Shown here: in pieces, positions 9,868 through 19,659 of the stretch
Position numbering within the stretch: position 1 is the stretch's first letter
Layout of the letters: each line of letters opens with the position of its first letter
Assembly (NCBI GenBank): GCA_030448025.1
Contig: JAUJNQ010000004.1
Span: forward strand, 53,966 to 117,965
Source of the DNA: Acidimicrobiales bacterium
GTDB taxonomy: Bacteria > Actinomycetota > Acidimicrobiia > Acidimicrobiales > GCA-2861595
Direction: 5' to 3'
Length of the DNA: 64,000 nt
Program-made: the position numbers and the translations under genes
Notes under the pieces: generated by a model
The model's input: the letters and a program-made list of their open reading frames with translations, nothing else
What the model was told of the DNA's origin: nothing
The model's database searches: none

Positions 9868-11040
9868 TCACGTCGAGGCCACGGCGGGGGAGTGGCCAGC
9901 CGAGCTGGACGCCTTCTCCGTGAGGGCCGCCATGAGTACCTCGAACGACGCCAGGAACGACGCCACGCCCTGCTGTTCGAGCACCGTGGCCACGTCGCCG
10001 AGGTCAACGCCCACCTCAGCCAACCGAGCAAGGGTGGCACGAGCCTCGTCGGGCGCCGAATCGACGGTGCGGGCCAGGGTGCCGTGGTCGTCGAACGCCT
10101 CAACGGTGGCATCAGGCATGGTGTTGACCGTGTCAGGACCGATGAGGCTGTCCACGTAGAGCAGCTCCGGGTACGCCGGGTTCTTGGTGGACGTGGACGC
10201 CCAGAGGGGGCGCTGGACGCGCGCGCCTTCAGCCCGGAGGGCTTCCCAGCGGGCGCCGGCGAACGCGTCGGTGAACAACTGGTAGGCGGCCCTGGCCTGG
10301 GCCACGGCGACCTTGCCACGCAAGTCCAGAGCGGCCCCCGCGGCGGGATCGTCGGGCACGGCGGCGGCGACCGCTTCCAGGCGCCGGTCGACCTCGGTGT
10401 CGACCCGGCTGACGAAGAACGACGCCACGCCATGGATCCTGGAAACGTCGCCCGCCGGCCCGTTCCCACCGGCGGCGAGGAAGTCCTCGAGGCCGGACAG
10501 GTACGCCTCGATGACGTCGGCGTAGCGGTCGAGGCCGAAGATGAGGGTCACGTTGACGCTGCGGCCCTCGGCCACCATCTGGCGAATGGCGGTGACGCCT
10601 TCGGCAGTGGCGGGGATCTTGACCAACAGGTTGGGGCGGTCGATGGCGCCGTGCATCCAACGGGCCGCCTCCATCGTGGCTTCGGCGTCATTGGCGATGA
10701 CTGGGGAGACCTCCAAGGAGACGAAGCCGTCGCCACCACCGCTCGCGTCGTACAGCGGGCCCAGGACGTCGAGGGCGTCGGTGATGTCGCGCATCACCAG
10801 GCCCCAATAGGCGTCCTGGACGGAATGAGAGCGGACGAGCGAGGCGAACTGCTCCTCGTAATACGGACCGGCCGAGACGGCCTTCTGGAAGATCGTGGGG
10901 TTGGAGGTGACGCCCCGGATCCCCCGGTCCACCAGCGCTTGGAGGCCGCCCTCGGCGATCATGGGGCGGGTGAGGTTGTCGATCCACGGGCTTTGGCCGT
11001 ACTCGGCGAACAACTGACGCAGCCTGGTTCCCTCGGTCAC
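9868..11040 (-). CDS. tal: Transaldolase
   Basis: SPWIDNLTR, GVTSNPTIFQKAV, VKIPATAEGVTAI, VNVTLIFGLDRY. Confidence 0.95.
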   Translation of the reverse strand: MTEGTRLRQLFAEYGQSPWIDNLTRPMIAEGGLQALVDRGIRGVTSNPTIFQKAVSAGPYYEEQFASLVRSHSVQDAYWGLVMRDITDALDVLGPLYDASGGGDGFVSLEVSPVIANDAEATMEAARWMHGAIDRPNLLVKIPATAEGVTAIRQMVAEGRSVNVTLIFGLDRYADVIEAYLSGLEDFLAAGGNGPAGDVSRIHGVASFFVSRVDTEVDRRLEAVAAAVPDDPAAGAALDLRGKVAVAQARAAYQLFTDAFAGARWEALRAEGARVQRPLWASTSTKNPAYPELLYVDSLIGPDTVNTMPDATVEAFDDHGTLARTVDSAPDEARATLARLAEVGVDLGDVATVLEQQGVASFLASFEVLMAALTEKASSSAGHSPAVAST

Positions 11041-11049
11041 GCGCTCACC

Positions 11050-12225
11050 CTATTCGCCGGTGGCGGGAACGCTCAGGTGATCGCCCCGGCGTTCTCGCAG
11101 CAAGGCCACGGAGGCCGTGAACCCGTGGACGAAGTTCCGCCCTCCGATGGGACCGAACTCGCCGGCGGCGAAGAAGCCTCCGGTCGGAGCGCCGACCGAA
11201 TGGTCCATCACCGAGGCATCGTGGTCGGGCGTACCGAAGAGGCGCACGCCACGGCCGTTGCAGGTGAAGAGCAGCGCCCCGTCGGCCTTCCGGGACCCCA
11301 ACAGGTGACGCAGGTCCTCGTCGGCCGTGGTGGCGTCGCGCACGTGGAACTGGACGGTGGTACCCACCTCGACCACGTCGTTGACGGCGATGGCGCCCCC
11401 CTGTTGATCGGCGCCGACCACGTTGCGCACGAGGAAGTCGCCCCGCTCGAAATCCAGCTTGTGCTCGTCGATGACCTGACCAACGTGCAGGCCTCGATTG
11501 ATCAGGGCCACATCCTGTTCGGGCATGCCGGCGTTGGCCATGTGTATCAGCCGCTCAAGGGCGGGCTCACCTGCCAGCTCGTGGACGACGTTGCCCTCGG
11601 CTCTGGTGACCACGTAGGGCTGGCCTATGGGCCGGCAGCCCTGTGAGACCACGGTCTCCACGTCCACGCCGGGGCCGATGAAGGCGCCCACCGCGCCCGA
11701 GCTGAAGCCACGGCCTCCGAGGACGAGGCGGTTCCCGCCGGGGCCATGGGCGGCGGAGGCGTTGCCACCGATGACCGGAAGCCGGCCGTGACGCCGCTCC
11801 AGCTCCTCGTAGAAAGCCTCCACGGGGAAAGAGAAGGGGTCGGCCACGAGCACGAGGGCCTTGGGCTCGAAGGTGAGGCCATCCGGCCATCCCACGATGT
11901 CCATGGTGGGGCCGAGCCGATGGGCCTCGAGCCGCACCGGTGTCACGGGCCCGAACCGCCCGGCCCACAGGCTGACGGCGGGATCCTCCTCGACCTCGCG
12001 GCCGGTCCCCACCACGGAGACGGCGGCGCAGCCGAGCAGGGTCTTCGGCTCCAGCGCGGCGGACACCGCGGCGCCGGCGTCCTCCAGGGCACCGGCATGA
12101 GGAGGCGTCACGAAGAGCAGGGCCAGGTCGGGCGCAGATCCCAACTTCTCGAGGACCTGGCCGACGGTCTCGCCCACGGCCTGAGCCGTGATGGGGTGCT
12201 GCGAGAGGGCGGCAGCGAAGGGCAT
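11050..12225 (-). CDS. FIST N/C-domain protein
   Basis: [17 protein letters not shown]..., [28 protein letters not shown] typical of FIST sensory-domain proteins. Confidence 0.85.
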   Translation of the reverse strand: MPFAAALSQHPITAQAVGETVGQVLEKLGSAPDLALLFVTPPHAGALEDAGAAVSAALEPKTLLGCAAVSVVGTGREVEEDPAVSLWAGRFGPVTPVRLEAHRLGPTMDIVGWPDGLTFEPKALVLVADPFSFPVEAFYEELERRHGRLPVIGGNASAAHGPGGNRLVLGGRGFSSGAVGAFIGPGVDVETVVSQGCRPIGQPYVVTRAEGNVVHELAGEPALERLIHMANAGMPEQDVALINRGLHVGQVIDEHKLDFERGDFLVRNVVGADQQGGAIAVNDVVEVGTTVQFHVRDATTADEDLRHLLGSRKADGALLFTCNGRGVRLFGTPDHDASVMDHSVGAPTGGFFAAGEFGPIGGRNFVHGFTASVALLRERRGDHLSVPATGE

Positions 12226-12617
12226 CAGCTCTGGACGGGAGGCAAGAGGGTGAGGGGGACGACGATGGCCTGCCCCTGATCGACCCTGCAGTGGGCCTCC
12301 ACGGTCCCGAGCGTCTCGTAGGTCAGCTCGCCCCGCACGAGCCGGTAGGTGAACTTGCCCGGCTCCACGGTGAACGGCGAGACGTTGCGGGCCACCTCCT
12401 TGCCCTCCTCGTCGGTGAAGACCACTTCCAAGACGCCGTTGCCCACCTCGGCGGGCCGGCAGCGGACGAGCACCACGAGGTGGGGGGTGATGGTGACCGG
12501 GGGATCGCTCGGTGCGGGAGTCGAGAACATGACACCCGAGAGATCGATGCGGGTTGCCGGGCCCGGCACCTGGCGCATGTCGAACCTCTCGCAGAACAGC
12601 GCGGAGACAATGTCCAT
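12225..12617 (-). CDS. Conserved hypothetical (DUF6941-like)
   Basis: ATGA overlap with FIST gene; [18 protein letters not shown]...; start chosen at 12617 because the upstream ATG lies in a hairpin region. Confidence 0.65.
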   Translation of the reverse strand: MDIVSALFCERFDMRQVPGPATRIDLSGVMFSTPAPSDPPVTITPHLVVLVRCRPAEVGNGVLEVVFTDEEGKEVARNVSPFTVEPGKFTYRLVRGELTYETLGTVEAHCRVDQGQAIVVPLTLLPPVQS

Positions 12618-12636
12618 GAGAGAACCGTAGTCAGTC

Positions 12637-12727
12637 AAGTTTCAGCATCGGCACCGATCCGGCTTTGCCGTGTCGGTGCCGATTCCGCTGAGCTCGCCGA
12701 CCAAGCTTCGCTTGGGAGGCGAAACTT
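12637..12727. repeat. Nested inverted-repeat element, copy 1 (two hairpins inside AAGTTTC/GAAACTT arms)
   Basis: ATCGGCACCGA/TCGGTGCCGAT perfect 11-bp stem (12647-12657/12673-12683), then TCGCC-GA-CCAAGC-TTC-GCTTGG-GA-GGCGA (12694-12722). Confidence 0.8.
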
Positions 12728-13466
12728 ATGCTGCGGCGGGTTGTTTGAGCTTGACCTCGTGGTGACGCACTTTGGCCCACCGGAGGCGTTCGAGCATGCG
12801 CACCACCCACCACCCGGGGTCGAATTCCCCCCGATGCAGCGAGAAGCGAGCCGAGGTGGGAGCGGCGTGGTGGTTGTTGTGCAGGCCCTCACCCATCGTG
12901 ACCAACGCCAGCAGCTGGCTGTTGTGTGCGGTGTTGGACTGGGGCTGGATGCCGAAGTAGTGGCCCACGGCGTTCACCGCGGCATTGAGCAACAAGTACG
13001 TCACGGTGTGGATGCCGGCGGCGAGGAGCCCCGGCCAAAAGCCGAGGAAGAACACCATGACGGCGATCCCGATGGCCAGACCGGGGATGGCGTGGTCGAA
13101 GAACAGGCGATCCCACCGGTCGGTCGGCAGGTCCTTGGCATAGCGCCTCACCACAGCCTTGTCGGCGGCCACCCGGCGGTACAGCGCCACGTTGGCGAAC
13201 TGCACCATGGCGAAGCCCTCGAGAAGCGGCGAGTGGGGGTCGCCCTCCACGTCGGTGAAGGCATGGTGCTTGCGGTGCACCGCCACCCACTGGCGGGGTC
13301 GGATGCCCGTTGTCGTCCAGGTGAGGATGCGAAGGAGCCACATCAGCTTGGGGGACAGGGTGAGGGCTCGATGGGCCAGGGTGCGATGGAGGTACACCGT
13401 GGTCACGAGGGTGGCCAACTGGGCCACGGCCAGCCCGGCCATCACGGCGATGGCGACAGAAGTCAT
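12726..13466 (-). CDS. Acyl-CoA/fatty acid desaturase
   Basis: Histidine boxes [27 protein letters not shown]. Confidence 0.93.
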   Translation of the reverse strand: MTSVAIAVMAGLAVAQLATLVTTVYLHRTLAHRALTLSPKLMWLLRILTWTTTGIRPRQWVAVHRKHHAFTDVEGDPHSPLLEGFAMVQFANVALYRRVAADKAVVRRYAKDLPTDRWDRLFFDHAIPGLAIGIAVMVFFLGFWPGLLAAGIHTVTYLLLNAAVNAVGHYFGIQPQSNTAHNSQLLALVTMGEGLHNNHHAAPTSARFSLHRGEFDPGWWVVRMLERLRWAKVRHHEVKLKQPAAA

Positions 13467-13489
13467 GGTGGCAACGGTAGCAGCGCCTA

Positions 13490-13505
13490 CCTACCGGTCG
13501 GTAGG
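13490..13505. promoter_or_regulatory. Putative TetR operator
   Basis: CCTACCG-GT-CGGTAGG, perfect 7-bp arms with 2-bp spacer, between divergent desaturase and tetR start codons. Confidence 0.75.
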
Positions 13506-13547
13506 CAGAACGCCGGATCGCCGGTCGGGCCACTACCGTGGGTGCAA

Positions 13548-14156
13548 ATGGCCGCCCCGGCAACTCCTTCGACGCGCGAGATCATCCTCACCGAGTCCCT
13601 TCACCTCTTCGCCCAGCACGGCTACGAGGGAACGTCGCTCAACGACATTGCCGCCGCCGTGGGGATCCGCCGACCGAGCCTGCTGCACCACTTCAACTCC
13701 AAGGAGTCGCTCTATCGTGAGGCCTTCCAGGCCGCCCTCGCCGACTGGATCATCAGGGTGCAGGAGGCGATCCAGGCACCGAAGGACGGGTGGGCCCAGG
13801 TCGATCGGGTGCTTACGGCCGGTTTTCGGTTCTTCGCCGAGAACCCCGACTTCGTGCGCCTCGTACGACGGGCGGCGCTGGACGACGACAGTGACATCGG
13901 AAACGAGCTCGGCCTGGCCCTGAAGCCGCTCTTCGACCGGGCATCGCAGTTCTTCGAGAAGGAGATGACCGCCGGGCGCTTCCGGCGCCACGATCCCGAG
14001 CAGCTGCTCCTCACCGGTTACGGTGCCCTGCTCAGCTACTTCAGCGACTCACCCTTCCTGGAGGCGCTGCTGGACCGGGACCCACTGGCGGCCGACGCCA
14101 TGGACCAGCGGCTCGAGCACCTGCGCTCGCTGTTCCGGGCTGCCCTGGTTCCCTGA
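13548..14156 (+). CDS. TetR/AcrR-family transcriptional regulator
   Basis: N-terminal [54 protein letters not shown]. Confidence 0.95.
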   Translation: MAAPATPSTREIILTESLHLFAQHGYEGTSLNDIAAAVGIRRPSLLHHFNSKESLYREAFQAALADWIIRVQEAIQAPKDGWAQVDRVLTAGFRFFAENPDFVRLVRRAALDDDSDIGNELGLALKPLFDRASQFFEKEMTAGRFRRHDPEQLLLTGYGALLSYFSDSPFLEALLDRDPLAADAMDQRLEHLRSLFRAALVP

Positions 14157-14284
14157 CCCGAGCGAGGCTCGCAGGGGCTCTGTGCCCTGGACCGTCGACT
14201 CGTAAGTGTCACCCGGGCGAGCCGTCACGACGCGAGCCAGCACGACATCGCTGGTGGGCAAGAGGGCCGGAGTGAGCCCGGCTC

Positions 14285-14875
14285 CTAGCGGGCCCGCTGG
14301 TACCGACAGACCTGCACGCCCGTCGCAGCCGTGGTGGCGGACACCAGCTCGAACCGGCGCGCCGCGCCGTCGGTCGGGAAGATGCCCTTGCCGCCACCGA
14401 GCACGATCGGCTCGATCATGAGGCTCAGCTCGTCGACGAGGTCCGCCTCGAGCAACGACCGTACGAGCTGCGCACTGCCCATGACGTTCACGTCGCGACC
14501 CGGTCGCTTGCGCAGAGCGGTCACGGCCGCAACTAGGTCGGCACCGCGGATCAGCGAGGTAGGCGCCCACGTGAGGTCTGCCTCGGACAGCGTGCTCGAG
14601 ACGACGTGCTTCTCGACCGCGTTGATCCAGTCGGCAAAGGCGTCACCGGTCCGCCCGGGCCACGCGCCGGCCATGACCTGCCAGGTGCGCCGACCGTAGA
14701 GGAGCGCGTCGGTCTTCTCGGCTACCTGATCGATGCTCGACCCCATGACCTCGGGGTCGAAGAACGGCATGGACCACCCGCCGTGCTGGAAGCCGCCGTC
14801 CGTGTCCTCGTCGGAGCCGCCGGGAGCCTGCACCACACCGTCGAGGCTGATGAACTCGCTGATGACGATTCGCAT
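14285..14875 (-). CDS. Dihydrofolate reductase / RibD C-terminal domain protein
   Basis: MRIVISEFISLDGVVQAPGG...LLYGRRTWQVMAGAWP...VMGSAQLVRSLLEADLVDEL. Confidence 0.9.
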   Translation of the reverse strand: MRIVISEFISLDGVVQAPGGSDEDTDGGFQHGGWSMPFFDPEVMGSSIDQVAEKTDALLYGRRTWQVMAGAWPGRTGDAFADWINAVEKHVVSSTLSEADLTWAPTSLIRGADLVAAVTALRKRPGRDVNVMGSAQLVRSLLEADLVDELSLMIEPIVLGGGKGIFPTDGAARRFELVSATTAATGVQVCRYQRAR

Positions 14876-15078
14876 GCCGGGTTGACGATTGCACAGACCC
14901 GAACTCATCGCGGTTCTCAAGCGTGGCGAAGGATCTGAGGAGCGTGCTCCGGTGGCGGACAACCGGGCAATGTGAGCGGATGAGTGCATGGGCACTTCGG
15001 CCCTTCCGGAATCAGCGGCATCCGGTGGGTCACCTAGAGTGCGGCGTCGTGGCCGAGCCCCGAGCCGAGCGACCGCAC

Positions 15079-15558
15079 ATGCCTGACTACGGGGTCGACA
15101 CTCCATCGTGGGTGCCACTGCCGTGGTCGTGGGCCGTCGAGAGACTGACCGCCAACCGCAACTTCTGGGTCGTCACCGTCTCGGCCGACGGCCGACCCCA
15201 CGCCTTGCCTGTCTGGGGCGTCTGGGACGACGAGGATGAGCGCTTCGCCTTTTCCTGCTCACCACGGGCGCGCAAGGCCCGCAACCTGGCCGCCAATCCG
15301 CGCACTGTGATCATGATCGACGACACCGTCGAATGCCTCTCAGTGGAGGGGTGGGCCGCCCCACTTCAAGAAGAGAAGCGCCAAGCGCGGTGGATCGAGC
15401 GATACCTCGCCAAGTACCGGCCGATCTCGCCCGGCATCAGCGCCGACTTCCTCCACCAGCACCTCATGGTCGAGGTCCAGCCCGAGCGAGCCTTCGCCAT
15501 CATCGAACGTGAGGAGGAGTTCTCCACGCGGGCCACCCGTTGGGTGTTCGGGACCTGA
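15079..15558 (+). CDS. Pyridoxamine 5'-phosphate oxidase-family protein
   Basis: NFWVVTVSADGRPHALPVWGVWDDE...NLAANPRTVIMIDD. Confidence 0.85.
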   Translation: MPDYGVDTPSWVPLPWSWAVERLTANRNFWVVTVSADGRPHALPVWGVWDDEDERFAFSCSPRARKARNLAANPRTVIMIDDTVECLSVEGWAAPLQEEKRQARWIERYLAKYRPISPGISADFLHQHLMVEVQPERAFAIIEREEEFSTRATRWVFGT

Positions 15559-15755
15559 CGAGGTAAGTGAACGCGCCCCTGGACCGCACCTCGGCGATGA
15601 CCAGATGGACCTCCGGTGGGAGTGAGATGGCCCGGCGATCGAACGAGCGGGTGCCCCCAACCGCCGGCTCGGTCTGCAGATCGGCGATGAGTTCGGGGCG
15701 CATGAGCCGTCAGACTGGATGACAAAGCAACTCACCACTGCTCAGGGAGGATCCA

Positions 15756-16172
15756 ATGGCCTTTCACCCCTACCTGAACTTCGGCGGCAACTGCCGGGAG
15801 GCGTTCACCCGCTACCAGGAGATCTTTGGCGGCGAGCTCGTTCTGTTGTCGATGTCGGACATGCCTCCGGACGAGCCCGCCCCTGCCGACCAGGCCGATT
15901 TGGTCATGCACGCCGCGTTGACGTTCGAGGGCCACCTGCTGATGGCGTCCGACGACCCGACAGGAAACTTCGGCGGAGTGCAAGGGATGTACGTCAACTA
16001 CACGGTTCCCGAAGTCGGTGAGGCCGAGCGAGTGTTCGAGGCGCTGGCAGACGGCGGAGAGGTCATGATGCCGTTGGCTGAGACGTTTTGGTCGCCAAAG
16101 TTCGGAATGTGCGTCGACCGCTTCGGTACGCCCTGGATGGTCAACGCCGAGGCACCGGCGCAGCCCTCGTGA
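15756..16172 (+). CDS. VOC/PhnB-like glyoxalase-fold protein
   Basis: MAFHPYLNFGGNCREAFTRYQEIFGGELVLLSMSDMP...; FWSPKFGMCVDRFGTPWMVN. Confidence 0.92.
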   Translation: MAFHPYLNFGGNCREAFTRYQEIFGGELVLLSMSDMPPDEPAPADQADLVMHAALTFEGHLLMASDDPTGNFGGVQGMYVNYTVPEVGEAERVFEALADGGEVMMPLAETFWSPKFGMCVDRFGTPWMVNAEAPAQPS

Positions 16173-16207
16173 CCCCTTCCGAACAAGGGTCCGCGCATCT
16201 GCGTCCA

Positions 16208-16804
16208 TCACTTCGTTCGCAGGGGCCGACCTCGTCCGATGATCAGGCTCAGACCGGCGAGGTGGAAGCCGCAGTGGCGGCCGGCGAAGCCCTCCAGGTG
16301 AGAGCCAGCGGGCATGTCGATCTCGATGGAGGCGGGATGGAGGCGGCCCTTCAGCGCACCTAGCACCATCACCGGGCTGTCGCTTCGCTGCTGGATGCAG
16401 CACAGCGGCACCACGACGGCAAGGCTCGGCCCGCTCGGCCGGCTGGAGACCTGGATGCTCTGCTCCTCCCACCGAAGTGACGGTCCACCGCTGGTCTTCC
16501 TCCACTGGAGGGTGGCCAGCTCCTTGGGAAAGCCCCAGTTCCGCCGGCCACCGGATCGGGAGTCGGTCGAGTCCACGGCCATGGTGGTGACGCACAAGCC
16601 CAGCCGATACCCGAGGTGGACCGGCCGGGCCACGGCCAACTCCTGGTAGGGGCCGACGGGCGAGGTGACGTACGTGGCAGCTACCAGGAGCGACGGCCCG
16701 GGGAACGGCCGAGCACCGGTGGGCAGCCCGCCTCCGGGCTCAGGGCGCGCCAACGCGACCACACCCTCGCCCCGCAGGCGCCAAGGGGGGCCGGGCGCCA
16801 TCAC
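16208..16804 (-). CDS. Acetoacetate decarboxylase-like protein
   Basis: YQELAVARPVHLGYRLGLCVTTMAVDSTDSRSGGRRNWGFPKELATLQW resembles the ADC-like fold family. Confidence 0.6.
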   Translation of the reverse strand: MMAPGPPWRLRGEGVVALARPEPGGGLPTGARPFPGPSLLVAATYVTSPVGPYQELAVARPVHLGYRLGLCVTTMAVDSTDSRSGGRRNWGFPKELATLQWRKTSGGPSLRWEEQSIQVSSRPSGPSLAVVVPLCCIQQRSDSPVMVLGALKGRLHPASIEIDMPAGSHLEGFAGRHCGFHLAGLSLIIGRGRPLRTK

Positions 16805-16844
16805 AGAACGGCGAGGCTATCGGCACCGATCCCGTCGGGTCGGC

Positions 16845-17174
16845 CTATCGGCGGTCGTCGAGGCGCTGCAGGGCCTCGACCTCCTCGGGGCTCGCCTCCG
16901 GGCCGTACTTGAGCGCCACCGTGCCCTTGGTGCCGCAGCTGGGGCAGATCAAGGCGGCGACGACCACCATGTCGGCGGGATCGGAGGCACCCTCGGTGCG
17001 ACGGAGGAGTTGGATGTGGACGTCGCTCGCCAGGCTGTCCTGACGGCACGTGAAGCAACGGATCACGCCGCCCTCGTTGGCGGCCATCTGGCCGACGTAG
17101 CCATCCTGCTCGAGGCGGCGGATCACCTCCACCAGGGTGGTGCCGTCCGAGGCGTACTCCGGTGTGCTGGCCAT
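16845..17174 (-). CDS. Conserved hypothetical with two CxxC motifs
   Basis: Cys pairs CFTC and CPSC; compact 109-aa ORF. Confidence 0.6.
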   Translation of the reverse strand: MASTPEYASDGTTLVEVIRRLEQDGYVGQMAANEGGVIRCFTCRQDSLASDVHIQLLRRTEGASDPADMVVVAALICPSCGTKGTVALKYGPEASPEEVEALQRLDDRR

Positions 17175-17242
17175 GGCACCAGCGACGCTAGGCGAGCCGG
17201 GCCGACCGAGGTACCCGGGGCGTAGGCCCCTAGTCTCGGGAG

Positions 17243-18637
17243 ATGCGGCGCTGGCTCCTGCCCCTGGTGCTCGTCCTGCTCACCGGCTCGTCGGCGGCGG
17301 TTGCGCTCCGGCCGCAGAAGGCCGATGGGCGGGATGAGGCCACGGCCCCGCTGCGGGTGCCCGTGCTGTCCGCCCGCAGGGTGCCGGGGGTCGTCTCCAG
17401 CCTCGTGTCCGACACCCGGCTGCGCACCGATCTCGAGGTGACCCTCGCCAATCCCGCGCTGGGCGCAGGGCGGGACCGTTCCTGCCTGGTGGTGCATCAG
17501 GCAGGACGGCGGGTCTTTGCTCACAGGCCCTCCGAGCGCCTGGTGCCGGCATCGACGATGAAGGTGCTCACCGCCAACGCCGTACTGAACAAGCTCGGCC
17601 CTGACGAATCCTTTGCGACCGAGGTCAAGACCACCAGTCCGGTGGGTCCAGGTGGAGTGGTGACCGGTCCTCTGTGGCTGGTGGGCGGAGGCGATCCAGT
17701 GCTGGCCACGGCCGACTACGCCGTCTCTCCACCGACCGAGCCGCAGGTACGCACCTCGTTCGAGGCTCTGGCCGACGCCCTGGTGGCCGGCGGCGTCCGC
17801 CAGGTGCTCGGTGGAGTGGTGGGCGACGAGAGCCGCTACGACGCCCAGCGCTTCGTTCCCACCTGGAAGTCCACGTACATCACCAGCGGTCAGGTCGGCC
17901 CCCTCAGCGCTCTCAACGTCAACCGCGGCTTCTCCTCGCTCGGACCGGCCGCCGCCTTCTCTTCCCAGCCCGACCTCCTGGCCGCCGGTGTGCTCACCAC
18001 CCTCCTACGGGCTCGGGGAGTGGTCGTGATCGGCGGACCGGGGGAAGGGGTGGCGCCCGCCGGCGCCGGCGTCGTCGCCCGCGTCGCGTCGCCTCCCATG
18101 CGAGAGGTGGTGGGGTCGATGCTGCGCCACAGTGACAACCTGGCCGCCGAGCTCATGCTCAAGGAGCTCGGGCACCGCTTCGCCAACGCCGGCACCACCG
18201 CAGGCGGACTGAGCGTCCTTCGGGACGCGCTGAGCTCGGCCGGACTGCCCGTGGCAGACCTGACGGCCCTGGACGGCTCGGGTCTCGACCGCAGCGACCT
18301 GGCCACGTGCAGCCTCCTGGTGCGCGCAGTGGAGGCAGGCGGGCCGTCCGGTCCCGTGGCGGCCGGGTTTCCGGTGGCAGGCCGGAGCGGAACGCTCGCC
18401 CAGCGCTTCTTCGGCAATCCGGCGGCTGGGCGCGTGCGGGCGAAGACCGGTTCGCTCGACAACGTGAGCGGCCTCACAGGGTACGTGGACCCGGCCGGCA
18501 GTGGAGGGGCGCTGTCTTTTGCGCTGCTGGCCAACGACGTCCCCAATGACGGTCAGGGACGGGCTCTGCAGGAGCAGGTCGGCGCGGCGCTGGCCCGCTA
18601 CCCGCAGGGTCCTTCGCCTGAGTTGCTGGCCCCATGA
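17243..18637 (+). CDS. dacB: D-alanyl-D-alanine carboxypeptidase/endopeptidase (PBP4 family)
   Basis: LVPASTMKVLTANAVL (SxxK), RHSDNLAAELM (SxN), RAKTGSLDNVSGLTGYV (KTG). Confidence 0.93.
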   Translation: MRRWLLPLVLVLLTGSSAAVALRPQKADGRDEATAPLRVPVLSARRVPGVVSSLVSDTRLRTDLEVTLANPALGAGRDRSCLVVHQAGRRVFAHRPSERLVPASTMKVLTANAVLNKLGPDESFATEVKTTSPVGPGGVVTGPLWLVGGGDPVLATADYAVSPPTEPQVRTSFEALADALVAGGVRQVLGGVVGDESRYDAQRFVPTWKSTYITSGQVGPLSALNVNRGFSSLGPAAAFSSQPDLLAAGVLTTLLRARGVVVIGGPGEGVAPAGAGVVARVASPPMREVVGSMLRHSDNLAAELMLKELGHRFANAGTTAGGLSVLRDALSSAGLPVADLTALDGSGLDRSDLATCSLLVRAVEAGGPSGPVAAGFPVAGRSGTLAQRFFGNPAAGRVRAKTGSLDNVSGLTGYVDPAGSGGALSFALLANDVPNDGQGRALQEQVGAALARYPQGPSPELLAP

Positions 18638-18712
18638 GGGGGTCGCTCCGGGGTGGCGGCCGCACGCCGCTGCTTGCGCCTTTCGGTCGTGGCGGTTAAG
18701 CAGGCGCGCCAC

Positions 18713-19075
18713 ATGCAACAGCCGCGCCTCACCGCCAGCAAGAAGAACAAGCCGGTGTCCACGCTCGTCGGTGAGCTCTGGCAGTTGTTCGTGGCCTACC
18801 TGAAGCAGGAGACCATCGCTCCTGTGAAGGACCTTGGCCGGTTCGTGGCCAAGGGCCTTGCCGGTTCCCTGCTGCTGAGCGTCGGGCTGGTTTTGCTGAT
18901 GCTGGCCGGGCTCCGGGCCCTGCAGACCGAGACCGGCTCGGCTCTGGACGGCACCTGGTCATTCGTGCCGTACCTGATCGTCCTGGTCGCGGCGGTGGTC
19001 ATCGCCGCGCTGGCGGCTCGCGCCATCGGGAGCCACAAGCGGCGGGCGGCGAGAAAGGGCTCGATGAGCGGATGA
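18713..19075 (+). CDS. Actinobacterial phage-holin-superfamily/DUF1469-like membrane protein
   Basis: STLVGELWQLFVAYLKQETIAPVKDLGRFVAKGLAGSLLLSVGLVLLMLAGLRALQ, two TM segments. Confidence 0.7.
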   Translation: MQQPRLTASKKNKPVSTLVGELWQLFVAYLKQETIAPVKDLGRFVAKGLAGSLLLSVGLVLLMLAGLRALQTETGSALDGTWSFVPYLIVLVAAVVIAALAARAIGSHKRRAARKGSMSG

Positions 19076-19284
19076 GCGACATCAAGGGCCCGGTCACCCG
19101 GGACGACATCGAGTCCAAGCTGAGGGAGATCAAGGAGGACGTCGACACCACCACCGGCGCGGCCAAGCCCTATCTTGGCGTGGCGATAACGGTCGCAGCC
19201 GTGGTCGTCGTGGGCCTCGTCTACTTCCTCGGCCGACGCAAGGGGACCAAGACGAGCACCGTCGTCGAGGTCCGTCGTGTCTAG
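19072..19284 (+). CDS. Small single-TM protein of unknown function
   Basis: ATGA overlap with preceding gene; TM segment YLGVAITVAAVVVVGLVYFLG. Confidence 0.65.
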   Translation: MSDIKGPVTRDDIESKLREIKEDVDTTTGAAKPYLGVAITVAAVVVVGLVYFLGRRKGTKTSTVVEVRRV

Positions 19285-19582
19285 ACGCGCCAAGGGCAAG
19301 GGCAAGGGCAAGGCCAAGGGCAAGGGCAAGGGCAAGGGCAAGGCCAAGGCCAAGAAGGACGGGAGGGCGTTCCGTCTTCTGTCGCGGCTTGGCATCTCCC
19401 GCGGCCTCATGGGCGACAGCCGGGCGTGGACGATCGTCGCCGCCTTCACGATCGCCGTTCGGGTTCTCAAGAGGCTGTTCGGGGGTACGCCCCAGACCGT
19501 CTACAGCGAGACGCTTCGCCCCGGCGACTGCCTGGTCATCTCCCACGACCGAGAGGCCCGGGTCGTCAAGGCGCCGTCGTAG
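19277..19582 (+). CDS. Hypothetical protein with Lys/Gly-repeat N-terminus
   Basis: Overlaps previous gene; KGKGKGKAKGKGKGKGKAKAKK tract then ARVLKRLF...ETLRPGDCLVISHDREARVVKAPS. Confidence 0.65.
   Translation: MSRRAKGKGKGKAKGKGKGKGKAKAKKDGRAFRLLSRLGISRGLMGDSRAWTIVAAFTIAVRVLKRLFGGTPQTVYSETLRPGDCLVISHDREARVVKAPS
19292..19354 (+). repeat. AAGGGC/AAGGCC hexamer tandem repeat, in-frame
   Basis: ggcaagggcaagggcaaggccaagggcaagggcaagggcaagggcaaggccaaggccaag read directly. Confidence 0.85.
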
Positions 19583-19659
19583 GCTCTTCCAGCGGCGGTC
19601 AGAATGGGGGACCGTGAGGACACCGTCGAGGTCCGTCCGGTGAGGGCCGCGGCGCCGTC

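Noticed and set aside
8151-9923. 590-aa plus-strand ORF
   Set aside because: Antisense shadow of gnd/pgi; composition rich in G, V, H, R, typical of complementary-frame artifacts.
9748-11646. 632-aa plus-strand ORF opposite pgi/tal
   Set aside because: Shadow ORF in high-GC DNA; the minus strand encodes clear transaldolase and pgi with conserved motifs.
12291-13547. N-terminal 400+ aa extension of the TetR ORF
   Set aside because: Covers the antisense of the desaturase and the intergenic operator; TetR starts at 13548.
19292-19354. CRISPR-like repeats
   Set aside because: Hexamer tandem repeats without spacers, in frame within a CDS.
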